9,420 nt of DNA from Azoarcus sp. GTDB taxonomy: Bacteria; Pseudomonadota; Gammaproteobacteria; Burkholderiales; Rhodocyclaceae. Numbering within the stretch: position 1 is the first letter of the stretch; each line of letters opens with the position of its first letter. Position numbers and translations under genes: made by a program. Shown here in pieces: positions 1 to 5,709 of this stretch. Below the pieces are notes generated by a model, which made no database searches, was not told the DNA's origin, and saw nothing but the letters and a program-made list of their open reading frames with translations. The DNA is taken from positions 1 to 9,420 of the forward strand of contig JALNWS010000158.1 of the NCBI GenBank assembly GCA_023230755.1. Direction: 5' to 3'.

Positions 1-1017
1 CACTTCGTTGCGGTAGCGTTCGACGATCATCGGCTGCGCGGCGGCGAGCTTCTTCAGGTCGACCGGTTTTGCGCGCGCGTAGTCGGCGTCGGGCAGGAAG
101 CGGGCCTTGGCCTCGGCCGACAGGTGCTCGGCAAACACCGGACGCAGATAGGCATTGCCCCACATGGTCTGGCTTTCATCCGAGAGCACGAAGTCGAGGA
201 TCTTGCGGCCGTTGGCGGCTTGCGGCCCGCCCTTCACCAAACCCATCACGTAGGGCAGCACCACGGTGCCTTCCTGCGGAATGACGAAGCGGGTGGGCGC
301 CTTGTCGCTGTACTGACCACGGTAAGCGTTGAAGTCGTAGTCGATCAGGATCGGGATCTCGCCGGAAATGACGCGGGCGTAGGAGGTCTGCTTGGGAACG
401 ATGGGCTGGTTCTTCGACAGCTGATTGAGGAAGGCAATCGCCGGGTCGATGTTGTCGTAGCTGCCACCGAGCGCGAGGTTGATCGCCATCACGCCAAGCT
501 GACCGACGGCGGCCGAGGTCGGGTCGAGATAACCGACCATGCCCTTGTATTCGGGCTTGAGCAGATCGGACCAGCGCTGCGGCACCGGCTTGCCGCCAAG
601 TGCTGCGGTATTGACGAACAGGCCCAGGGTGCCGGAGTGGATGGCGAACCAGTGGCCGTTCGGGTCTTTCAGTCCGTCAGGGATCTTCTCCCAGCCCTTG
701 GGCTTGTATGGCGTCAGCACACCGGCGTCGCGTGCCGGGTCGGCTGCAATGCCGCCGAGATAGACGACGTCTGCCACCGGATTGGCCTTCTCGGCGATGA
801 GCGCTGCGATCGACTGCCCCGAGTTCTTGTTGTCCGGCGGCACCTGGATGCCAAGGCGCGCATTGATGGCCTTGAGCTGCGAACCCCAGTCGGCCCATTC
901 GGGCGGGCAGTTGTAGCAGATGGCGTGGCCTTCGGCATGGGCAGAGGCGATGGTGCCGACGGCGGTCACGGCCAGCGCGACGCCGGCGACAAAACGTCGC
1001 ATTTTCGGAAAGTTCAT
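1..1017 (-). CDS. ABC transporter periplasmic substrate-binding protein (3' end cut by window edge)
   Basis: This is a periplasmic solute-binding protein that should deliver a small solute to an inner-membrane ABC importer. The frame is open for 339 codons with no stop, so the gene continues beyond the left edge. The N-terminus has a Sec signal peptide: basic MRR near residues 6-8, a hydrophobic stretch at about 9-25 and a likely cleavage after ASAHA (residue 28). The mature part begins with a CYNCP motif (Cys34, Cys37), then segments typical of the iron/polyamine/thiamine-type binding proteins: VADVVYLGG (82-90), HSGTLGLFVN (127-136), LLKPEYKGMVGYLDP (152-166). An AAGGAAG ribosome site at 1025-1031 sits 7 nt before the ATG. 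It lies 14 bp after the DeoR-type regulator gene and is probably cotranscribed; the permease and ATPase genes presumably follow outside the window. The substrate cannot be told from sequence. Phosphorylated compounds or polyols are possible because of the DeoR partner, but that is inference. Confidence 0.9.
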   Translation of the reverse strand, partial: MNFPKMRRFVAGVALAVTAVGTIASAHAEGHAICYNCPPEWADWGSQLKAINARLGIQVPPDNKNSGQSIAALIAEKANPVADVVYLGGIAADPARDAGVLTPYKPKGWEKIPDGLKDPNGHWFAIHSGTLGLFVNTAALGGKPVPQRWSDLLKPEYKGMVGYLDPTSAAVGQLGVMAINLALGGSYDNIDPAIAFLNQLSKNQPIVPKQTSYARVISGEIPILIDYDFNAYRGQYSDKAPTRFVIPQEGTVVLPYVMGLVKGGPQAANGRKILDFVLSDESQTMWGNAYLRPVFAEHLSAEAKARFLPDADYARAKPVDLKKLAAAQPMIVERYRNEV

Positions 1018-1031
1018 GGTCGAGTCTTCCT

Positions 1032-1865
1032 TCAGGGAGTGGGTGAGACGGATGGAGGCGCAACGATCAGCGCGACGCCGGCTTCGTCGAGCATGGCGGC
1101 GATGGGAGGCGGCACCGGCTGATCGGTGAACACGCAGTTGGCTTCGGTGATATGTCCGCCGCGCACGATGGCGCCGCGGCCGAACTTGGAGTGATCGAGT
1201 ACGAGGAAACGTCGCCGGCAGTGGGCGGACAATTCGGTGCGCATGCGCACTTCGTCGTGGTTGAAATCGAGCAGGCTGCCGTCATCGGCCACGCCGCCCA
1301 CACCATAGATGCCGATATCAACCGAGAAGCGTGAGAAGAAGCCGTGGGCCTCTCCCGCGATGACGTCGCAATCGAGCTTGCGCAGCCGCCCGCCGGCAAT
1401 CGTCAGCTCGCACGAAGGGTTGCCGCGCAGGGCCAGCGCCACATGCAGGTTGTTGGTCATGACGCGCAAACCGGCGCGATCGACGAGGGCATGCGCGCAC
1501 TCTTCGGGCGTGGTGCCGATCCCGAAGAACAGGGTCGCGCCCTCCGGAATCGCTTCGGCAACGCAACGGGCAATCCGGCGCTTGGCCTCGCGGTCGAGAA
1601 TCTGTCGCGCCGGATAGGCCACGTTCTCCTCTTCCGGCAGGACATCGATGCCGCCATGACGACGCCGGCACAGGCCGCGGTCACACAGGGTGTTCACGTC
1701 GCGCCGGATGGTCTGGGTGGTCACGCCGTACAGCGCGGCGAGCACGTCGATCGACTGGTAGCCATGCTCGCCGACCCGCGCGAGGATCGCCCTCATGCGG
1801 TCTTCCGCCGATAGCGTCTCGGCGCTCTGGCCAGCTGCTGCGCGAATGATCTGCCCGTTGTTCAT
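1032..1865 (-). CDS. DeoR/GlpR-family transcriptional regulator
   Basis: This 277-residue regulator probably represses the transporter operon it heads and senses a phosphorylated metabolite, as characterised family members do. An N-terminal winged helix-turn-helix covers about residues 24-77, with the recognition region GVTTQTIRRDVNTL (47-60) and the family-typical RRRHGG turn (67-72). The DeoR C-terminal sensor domain follows (about 85-250). It contains FGIGTTPEE (114-122), corresponding to the usual DxGTTT phosphate-binding loop with the Asp replaced, and DHSKFGR (224-230), a family hallmark. The start is uncertain. The ATG at 1865 lies inside a 12-bp palindrome and has no close ribosome site. 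ATG 1796 (Met24) has GGAAG five bases upstream and would give the N-terminus typical of the family (MRAILARVGEHGYQ). The stop codon overlaps the ribosome site region of the downstream binding-protein gene, which suggests translational coupling. Confidence 0.92.
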   Translation of the reverse strand: MNNGQIIRAAAGQSAETLSAEDRMRAILARVGEHGYQSIDVLAALYGVTTQTIRRDVNTLCDRGLCRRRHGGIDVLPEEENVAYPARQILDREAKRRIARCVAEAIPEGATLFFGIGTTPEECAHALVDRAGLRVMTNNLHVALALRGNPSCELTIAGGRLRKLDCDVIAGEAHGFFSRFSVDIGIYGVGGVADDGSLLDFNHDEVRMRTELSAHCRRRFLVLDHSKFGRGAIVRGGHITEANCVFTDQPVPPPIAAMLDEAGVALIVAPPSVSPTP

Positions 1866-1871
1866 ATGAAC
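1860..1871. promoter_or_regulatory. Putative DeoR operator, copy 1 (12-bp palindrome)
   Basis: This is the perfect palindrome GTTCATATGAAC. It overlaps the upstream candidate start codon of the DeoR-type gene, and an identical copy lies 44 bp away (centre to centre). Twin short palindromes containing TTC/GAA half-sites at the 5' end of a DeoR-family gene suggest autoregulatory operators; binding itself is inferred. Confidence 0.6.
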
Positions 1872-1903
1872 ATGATCGCGCCCCCCTGTTGCGCTTCATT
1901 GAC

Positions 1904-1915
1904 GTTCATATGAAC
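1904..1915. promoter_or_regulatory. Putative DeoR operator, copy 2 (12-bp palindrome)
   Basis: This is an identical GTTCATATGAAC palindrome, 39 bp upstream of the longest DeoR-type reading frame. The 44-bp centre spacing is close to four helical turns, so dimers on both sites could interact on one face of the DNA. I did not find a convincing -35/-10 pair here. Confidence 0.6.
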
Positions 1916-1968
1916 AAAAGATGACTCCCGGGCTTCACCCCCTGTGCGTAAACGCCAGCGCGCCAGCC

Positions 1969-2195
1969 TCAGGATGTCGTTGGGCGCAATCGCCCGAGAA
2001 AGTCGACAAGGGCGGCAGCGAACTGCCCGGGATCGCGATGATCAGCGGGCCGTCCCCGCCAGAGTCATCGCAGGCGATGCGTCCTCCATCGACCTCGACG
2101 AAGAATGTGTTCACCGCAGATGGCGAAGCCGGGAAAGCGGCGTCCGCCCCCGCTTTTGCGGTCGGAGAATCAACGTTGTTCGAGACAGTCAGCAC
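1969..2195 (-). pseudogene. Alpha/beta-hydrolase remnant with a large internal deletion
   Basis: Reading the minus strand, a GTG at 2195 opens a frame containing FFVEVDGGRIACDDSGGDG followed by PLIIAIPG. This is the N-terminal signature of alpha/beta-hydrolase-fold proteins: first strands, then the HG/PG oxyanion turn. Directly after IPG the homology stops in this frame, but the next frame reads DPGQFAAALVDFLGRLRP and then TTS-stop (TGA at 1969-1971), a typical last helix of the same fold. The nucleophile elbow, acid and His region, about 200 codons in intact relatives, is missing. The join lies at about 2025-2035 in a GATCCCGGGCA stretch. The unshifted frame reaches a stop at 1935. The true N-terminal start is unknown; a GTG at 2303 is also in frame, but the residues between 2195 and 2303 look non-coding. 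It lies downstream of, and in the same direction as, the EamA gene. No catalytic activity is expected. Confidence 0.65.
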
Positions 2196-2310
2196 AGGTA
2201 GATCCCCGGAAAGAGTCGAGAACCGTCCGCCATTGCACGGCGCCGGCAACAATCGAGACCACGGCCCCGATTTGCAGAGAAAGCCTTGCAGCACGGGCCG
2301 CACCGCCCCT

Positions 2311-3267
2311 TCACGCGGGCTGCGAGGACAGTGCGACCGGCTCTGCCTGACGCCGTGGACGTTGCATGAGATTGTTCAACAGCAGCGCAAAAATCACCAT
2401 CCCGCCGCCGCCGATCTCCCACACACTGACCGGCTGACCCTGGGCGGCCTGTATGACAAAAGCAGTGATGGGTACGAAATTGATGAAGAGCACGCCATTG
2501 ACCGGTCCCAGGCGACGCACACCCTCATTCCAGCCAATCACCGCGACAATCGAAGCCAGCACGATGATGTAGGCAAAACTCGGAAGGTTGGCCGTCAGAT
2601 CAGATGCCGCCGGCAGCCGAGCGGCACCGGCAAACATCGCGACCACCGTGCTCAGCGCGATTCCGCCAACGCCAAAGCTTACCGTCAGCACGCTGTAGCG
2701 CAGCGGTGACCAGCCGGCGAAGCGCCGCGCACCAAGGGTGTAGATCACCCACGACAGCACGCCGGCAAGGATCAGTCCATCCGCACCCGCCGAGTTCGAC
2801 TCGAGCAGTGCATGCGGACGGCCGTCAGTCACCACCATGGCAACGCCCAGGAAGGCAATCAGGATGCTGATCCCTGTATGCCACGTGGGCATGGTGCGCG
2901 ACATGACGGCGGTCACCACGGCCGTCAACAAGGGCATCAGCGCAACCAGGATGGCGCCGTGCGCGGGTGTCGACGCGCGCAAGCCGGTAAACACGAAGAG
3001 GCTGAAGCCGCAGAAGCCGGCACAGCCGAACAGGAAAAGGGCCGGCCACCGCCCCTCGGCACGCAGTGCAGCACGCCCCTCGACAACCCACAGGATCGTC
3101 AGCATGATCAGGGCCGTGATGCCGTAGCGGATCAGGGTCAGGAAATAGGGATCGACAAATTGCAGGGTAGCCTTGGCCACCGGAAACATGCCGCCCCAGC
3201 TCAGCGCCGCTGCCAGCATCAGAAGGCAGCCCATCAGCGGGGACTGTGAAGAGGTGTTCGGATTCAT
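2311..3267 (-). CDS. EamA/DMT-family inner-membrane transporter
   Basis: This 318-residue integral membrane protein belongs to the drug/metabolite transporter superfamily, whose members usually export amino acids, metabolites or drugs by proton exchange. Ten hydrophobic segments fall into two EamA repeats, about residues 11-147 and 163-300. The first repeat begins with the characteristic small-residue LAAALSWGGMFPVAKA region (18-33) and contains SLFVFTGLRASTPAHGAIL (89-107). The second ends with GWNEGVRRLGPVNGVLFINFVPI (245-267), the standard repeat-2 motif. The C-terminus is a short polar tail. The ATG at 3267 is preceded by GGAG at 3275-3278, 7 nt upstream. It is transcribed away from a LysR-type gene, a common arrangement in which the regulator controls the exporter in response to its substrate. 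The substrate cannot be read from sequence. Confidence 0.93.
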   Translation of the reverse strand: MNPNTSSQSPLMGCLLMLAAALSWGGMFPVAKATLQFVDPYFLTLIRYGITALIMLTILWVVEGRAALRAEGRWPALFLFGCAGFCGFSLFVFTGLRASTPAHGAILVALMPLLTAVVTAVMSRTMPTWHTGISILIAFLGVAMVVTDGRPHALLESNSAGADGLILAGVLSWVIYTLGARRFAGWSPLRYSVLTVSFGVGGIALSTVVAMFAGAARLPAASDLTANLPSFAYIIVLASIVAVIGWNEGVRRLGPVNGVLFINFVPITAFVIQAAQGQPVSVWEIGGGGMVIFALLLNNLMQRPRRQAEPVALSSQPA

Positions 3268-3290
3268 GGTCGCACTCCGTTGAAGAGAAC

Positions 3291-3319
3291 TTGTGCGAAT
3301 GATGGTAAGACGCTAAAAA
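3291..3319 (+). promoter_or_regulatory. Candidate sigma70 promoter for the LysR-type gene
   Basis: TTGTGC (3291-3296) and TAAAAA (3314-3319) are 17 bp apart on the plus strand. The -10 matches 4 of 6 bases and the -35 is weak. It overlaps the candidate promoter of the divergent EamA gene, which would allow one bound regulator to affect both. Confidence 0.25.
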
Positions 3320-3330
3320 ACACTCGACAA
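3302..3330 (-). promoter_or_regulatory. Candidate sigma70 promoter for the EamA gene
   Basis: On the minus strand TTGTCG (3325-3330) and TACCAT (3302-3307) are separated by 17 bp, each matching 4 of 6 consensus bases. It lies in the most AT-rich part of the window. The palindrome TTAGCTAA (3331-3338) abuts the -35 and could be part of a LysR binding site. Confidence 0.35.
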
Positions 3331-3353
3331 TTAGCTAAATACAGGAAGCCTCT

Positions 3354-4247
3354 GTGCGTAAATCAACCGATCAAAAGCTGCAGTGGGAAGATGTTCGCTA
3401 CTTTCTTGCCCTCACGCGCGAGGGCAGCCTGTCCGGCGCGGCGCGCAAGCTTGTGGTCGAGCACTCCACGGTTGCACGGCGGGTCGAGAGCCTGGAACAA
3501 GCCATCGGATTGCGCCTCTTCGACCGCCTGCCGCGCGGCTGGCAACTGACCGCAGAAGGTGAGGGTCTGGTCGGCCTGGCCGAACGCATGGAGGACGAGG
3601 CGTTTGCTTTCGAGCGAGCGGCCATCGGTACCGGAAGCCTGAGCGGGACGGTACGCGTTTCGCTTCCGCCCAGCCTGGCCAATGTGTTTCTGGTGCCACG
3701 CATCGCCGCCCGGCACGCGGACTGGAGCGGCATCACGCTGGAATTGGTGGGTGATCTGCGGGAGGTGAATCTGTCCCGGCGCGAAGCCGACGTGGCCGTC
3801 CGGCTTGGACGGCCGCAGGATCCCGGGCTGGTCGTGCGCTCATTGGGGAAGATCGGCTTCGGTCTCTACGCGCATGCGGATTACGTCCGCACGCACGACG
3901 AACGTGACTGGACCTTCATTGGCCTCGACGACAGCCTGCGTCACCTGCCGCATCAGATCTGGCTCGAACGGTACGCCGGCCAGCGCAGCTTCGTGCTGCG
4001 CAGCAACGACCAGATTGCACTGCTTGGCGCGGCGAGGGCAGGATTGGGCGTCGCCTGTCTGGCGCATTACCTGGCGGAAAGTGACACAAGCCTGGCGCGG
4101 GTACCAACAGCCGAACCGGTGCCAGCTCGCGAAATCTGGTTGGTGCTGCACGCCGATGTCCGCCGCTCACCCCGGGTCAGGGTGATCGCCGACCTGATCA
4201 CCAGCCTCTGCGAGGAGAGCGCCGGCTTCCTGACCGGACCACGTTAA
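3354..4247 (+). CDS. LysR-family transcriptional regulator
   Basis: This 297-residue LysR-type regulator has a winged helix-turn-helix at about residues 10-70, with SLSGAARKLVVEHSTVARRV (25-44) as the helix-turn-helix and LEQAIGLRLFDRLPRGWQLT (47-66) as the wing and start of the linker. A periplasmic-binding-protein-like effector domain follows at about 95-290; it includes GTVRVSLPPSLANVFLVP (98-115) and the dimer-side segment ADVAVRLGRP (145-154). The start is a GTG, chosen because AGGAAG at 3343-3348 lies 5 nt upstream and the length before the HTH fits the family. It is divergent from the EamA exporter gene across 86 bp and is the obvious candidate regulator of that gene. The effector is unknown; the exporter substrate is the natural guess. 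Confidence 0.93.
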   Translation: MRKSTDQKLQWEDVRYFLALTREGSLSGAARKLVVEHSTVARRVESLEQAIGLRLFDRLPRGWQLTAEGEGLVGLAERMEDEAFAFERAAIGTGSLSGTVRVSLPPSLANVFLVPRIAARHADWSGITLELVGDLREVNLSRREADVAVRLGRPQDPGLVVRSLGKIGFGLYAHADYVRTHDERDWTFIGLDDSLRHLPHQIWLERYAGQRSFVLRSNDQIALLGAARAGLGVACLAHYLAESDTSLARVPTAEPVPAREIWLVLHADVRRSPRVRVIADLITSLCEESAGFLTGPR

Positions 4248-4526
4248 ACGGCGCATGCACTGCCGACGCACCAGTCCGGTGCGCCTGCTTTCCGGAACGC
4301 ACGCCCGTCGCGCAATCTCCGGGGTACCCTCCGCAGTGTCGCTGTAGCCAGCCCTCTGCGAAGCGGTGATCCACGTCGGAGCGTGACAGCATGCTTCTTG
4401 CTAACCAGGACGAGCAGGCTTCACATGTGCCTTAGAATTACGGCAATCATCAGTCACTACACTGACCAGTGCGGAAATTCAGCATCCGTTTTCCGGTCTT
4501 CCTCTCTCAACCAACAGGACAAAACC
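4248..4526. other. Intergenic region between LysR-type gene and ParA-like gene
   Basis: I see no credible gene in these 279 bp. A short imperfect hairpin (CGCACC 4267-4272, GGTGCG 4278-4283) follows the LysR-type stop but has no T-run. A TAGAAT hexamer at 4433-4438 matches the -10 consensus at 5 of 6 bases, without a recognisable -35, and could serve the downstream ATPase gene. Confidence 0.5.
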
Positions 4527-5231
4527 ATGCGTTCACTCAACTTCATCGGCGGCGAGAAAGGCGGTGTCGGCAAATCGGTCGCAGCACGCGCCCTCGCCCA
4601 GTATTTTATCGACCGCGAGCGCCCCTTTACCGGCTTCGATACCGATCGCTCGCACACCACCTTCACCCGCTTCTATGCCGACTATGCATCGCCGGTGATC
4701 GTGGACAGCTATGAAGGGCTCGACACGATCGCCACCAGCTTCGACGACACTGCGGACGAAGAACCCGGCAACAGCGTGATCGTGGATCTGGCCGCGCAGA
4801 CGGCCGCGCCGCTCGCACGCTGGATCAAGGACTCCGACCTGCTGCCCCTCCTTGCGGAAATGGGCATCGCGGTCAACTTCTGGCATCTGGCCGATGCGGG
4901 CAAGGATTCGGTCGATCTGCTGGGCAAGCTGATCAGAACCTACGGTGCCGGCCCCAACTACTTCGTGGTCAGAAACCTGGGCCGTGGCAGCGACTTCTCG
5001 CAACTGGACGCATCGCAGGAACTCCAGGATGCTCTCGCACTGGGCGCGCAAGTGGTGAACCTGCCTGAACTGCACGAAGGCAGCATGCGCAAGATCGACC
5101 GCAAGGATGCCAGCTTCTGGGCGGCCATCAACGTGCGCAATGGCAGCGATGCACTCGGCATGCTCGAGCGTCAGCGGGTGAAGACGTGGTTGCGCAATAC
5201 CTATGCCATGCTGGACGGACTGCCGCTCTGA
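4527..5231 (+). CDS. Orphan ParA/MinD-superfamily ATPase (TraL-like P-loop protein)
   Basis: This 234-residue cytosolic P-loop ATPase carries a deviant Walker A motif, GGEKGGVGKS (8-17), with both the signature Lys11 and the catalytic-loop Lys16, followed by FDTD (37-40) and a Walker-B-like SVIVDLAAQ (83-91). The DTDRSHTTF segment and the central pattern of a disposable partner-like helix (PLLAEMGIAVNFWH, 107-120) recall TraL/MobD-type proteins of conjugative plasmids, which are also about 240 residues. That family assignment is from memory and is inference. ATG 4527 is chosen because AGGA at 4516-4519 is 7 nt upstream and the Walker A then sits at the very N-terminus as in the family; the frame is open back to 4383, but that part looks non-coding. 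No ParB, relaxase or transfer gene is nearby, so its function is unknown. It could position or assemble a cell-envelope complex. Confidence 0.85.
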   Translation: MRSLNFIGGEKGGVGKSVAARALAQYFIDRERPFTGFDTDRSHTTFTRFYADYASPVIVDSYEGLDTIATSFDDTADEEPGNSVIVDLAAQTAAPLARWIKDSDLLPLLAEMGIAVNFWHLADAGKDSVDLLGKLIRTYGAGPNYFVVRNLGRGSDFSQLDASQELQDALALGAQVVNLPELHEGSMRKIDRKDASFWAAINVRNGSDALGMLERQRVKTWLRNTYAMLDGLPL

Positions 5232-5245
5232 GTTGCAGTACCATT

Positions 5246-5281
5246 CGGCCCGCACACGACGACAAGACCGTGTGCGGGCCG
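5246..5281. terminator. Strong hairpin between convergent genes
   Basis: A perfect 13-bp inverted repeat, CGGCCCGCACACG (5246-5258) and CGTGTGCGGGCCG (5269-5281), has a 10-nt loop. It begins 15 bp after the ATPase stop and ends 24 bp before the GtrA stop of the opposite strand. No T-run follows on either strand, so it may act as a bidirectional transcript barrier or mRNA 3' end stabiliser instead of a classical intrinsic terminator. Confidence 0.65.
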
Positions 5282-5304
5282 CCATCACCCGCATGCAGCC
5301 GGAA

Positions 5305-5709
5305 TCAGGCGCCGCCGGCCTTGTCCTGACGGAAAGTCCACACGGCATTGCCAACGTAATGCCACAGCAGCAGAAGCCCGGTCGTGAGCACCTGCGCCAG
5401 CAGGTAGTACAGCCCCGCCAGGTCGACCAGCACGTACATCAGCAGTGCATTCCAGCACAGCCCGACCCCCGCCACCGTCATGAAACGCGGCAGCGCCTCT
5501 GAGTGGGCGCGCGCTGAGCGGAACACGAAGCGGTGGTTGATGGCGTAATTGACCATCGCCCCCAGCACGAAGCCCGCGACCGAACCCGCGAGGGGCGGTG
5601 CACCGCCAATCTCGACCAGCGCCAGCAGCAAGGCATAGTGCGCAATGGTTCCCACCAGCCCCACGGCAGCGAAACGTGCGAAGCGAATCAGTTCGGCGCG
5701 CACGATCAC
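5305..5709 (-). CDS. GtrA-family membrane protein (candidate polyprenyl-phosphate-sugar flippase)
   Basis: This 134-residue protein has four predicted membrane helices (about 11-32, 38-57, 76-97 and 101-122) in the GtrA arrangement. It carries the family-typical FAAVGLVGTIAHYALLLAL (13-31), NYAINHRFVF (54-63) and the C-terminal HYVGNAVWTFR (117-127). GtrA proteins are thought to translocate undecaprenyl-phosphate-linked sugars across the inner membrane. The start is a GTG at 5709 that overlaps the TGA of the upstream GT-C gene by 4 bases (GTGA), which points to coupled translation; I see no good separate ribosome site. It is the last gene of a three-gene operon with the carrier-loading GT2 enzyme and the GT-C transferase, so it probably flips the product of the first for use by the second. 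Confidence 0.9.
   Translation of the reverse strand: MIVRAELIRFARFAAVGLVGTIAHYALLLALVEIGGAPPLAGSVAGFVLGAMVNYAINHRFVFRSARAHSEALPRFMTVAGVGLCWNALLMYVLVDLAGLYYLLAQVLTTGLLLLWHYVGNAVWTFRQDKAGGA

Noticed and set aside
124..1122. 332-codon open frame on the plus strand opposite the binding protein gene
   Set aside because: The minus strand encodes a complete signal peptide and binding-protein motifs; the plus frame is a high-GC shadow and also runs into the DeoR-type gene.
1921..2709. 262-codon open frame on the plus strand
   Set aside because: It crosses the hydrolase remnant and the 3' half of the EamA gene antisense, and has low-complexity, charged, motif-free translation.
4267..4283. Possible terminator after the LysR-type gene
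   Set aside because: The stem is only 6 bp and no T-run follows, so it is mentioned only within the intergenic entry.
4383..4526. Extended N-terminus for the ParA-like ATPase
   Set aside because: The extra 48 residues show no family similarity, and a good ribosome site precedes ATG 4527, which places the Walker A motif in its usual N-terminal position.
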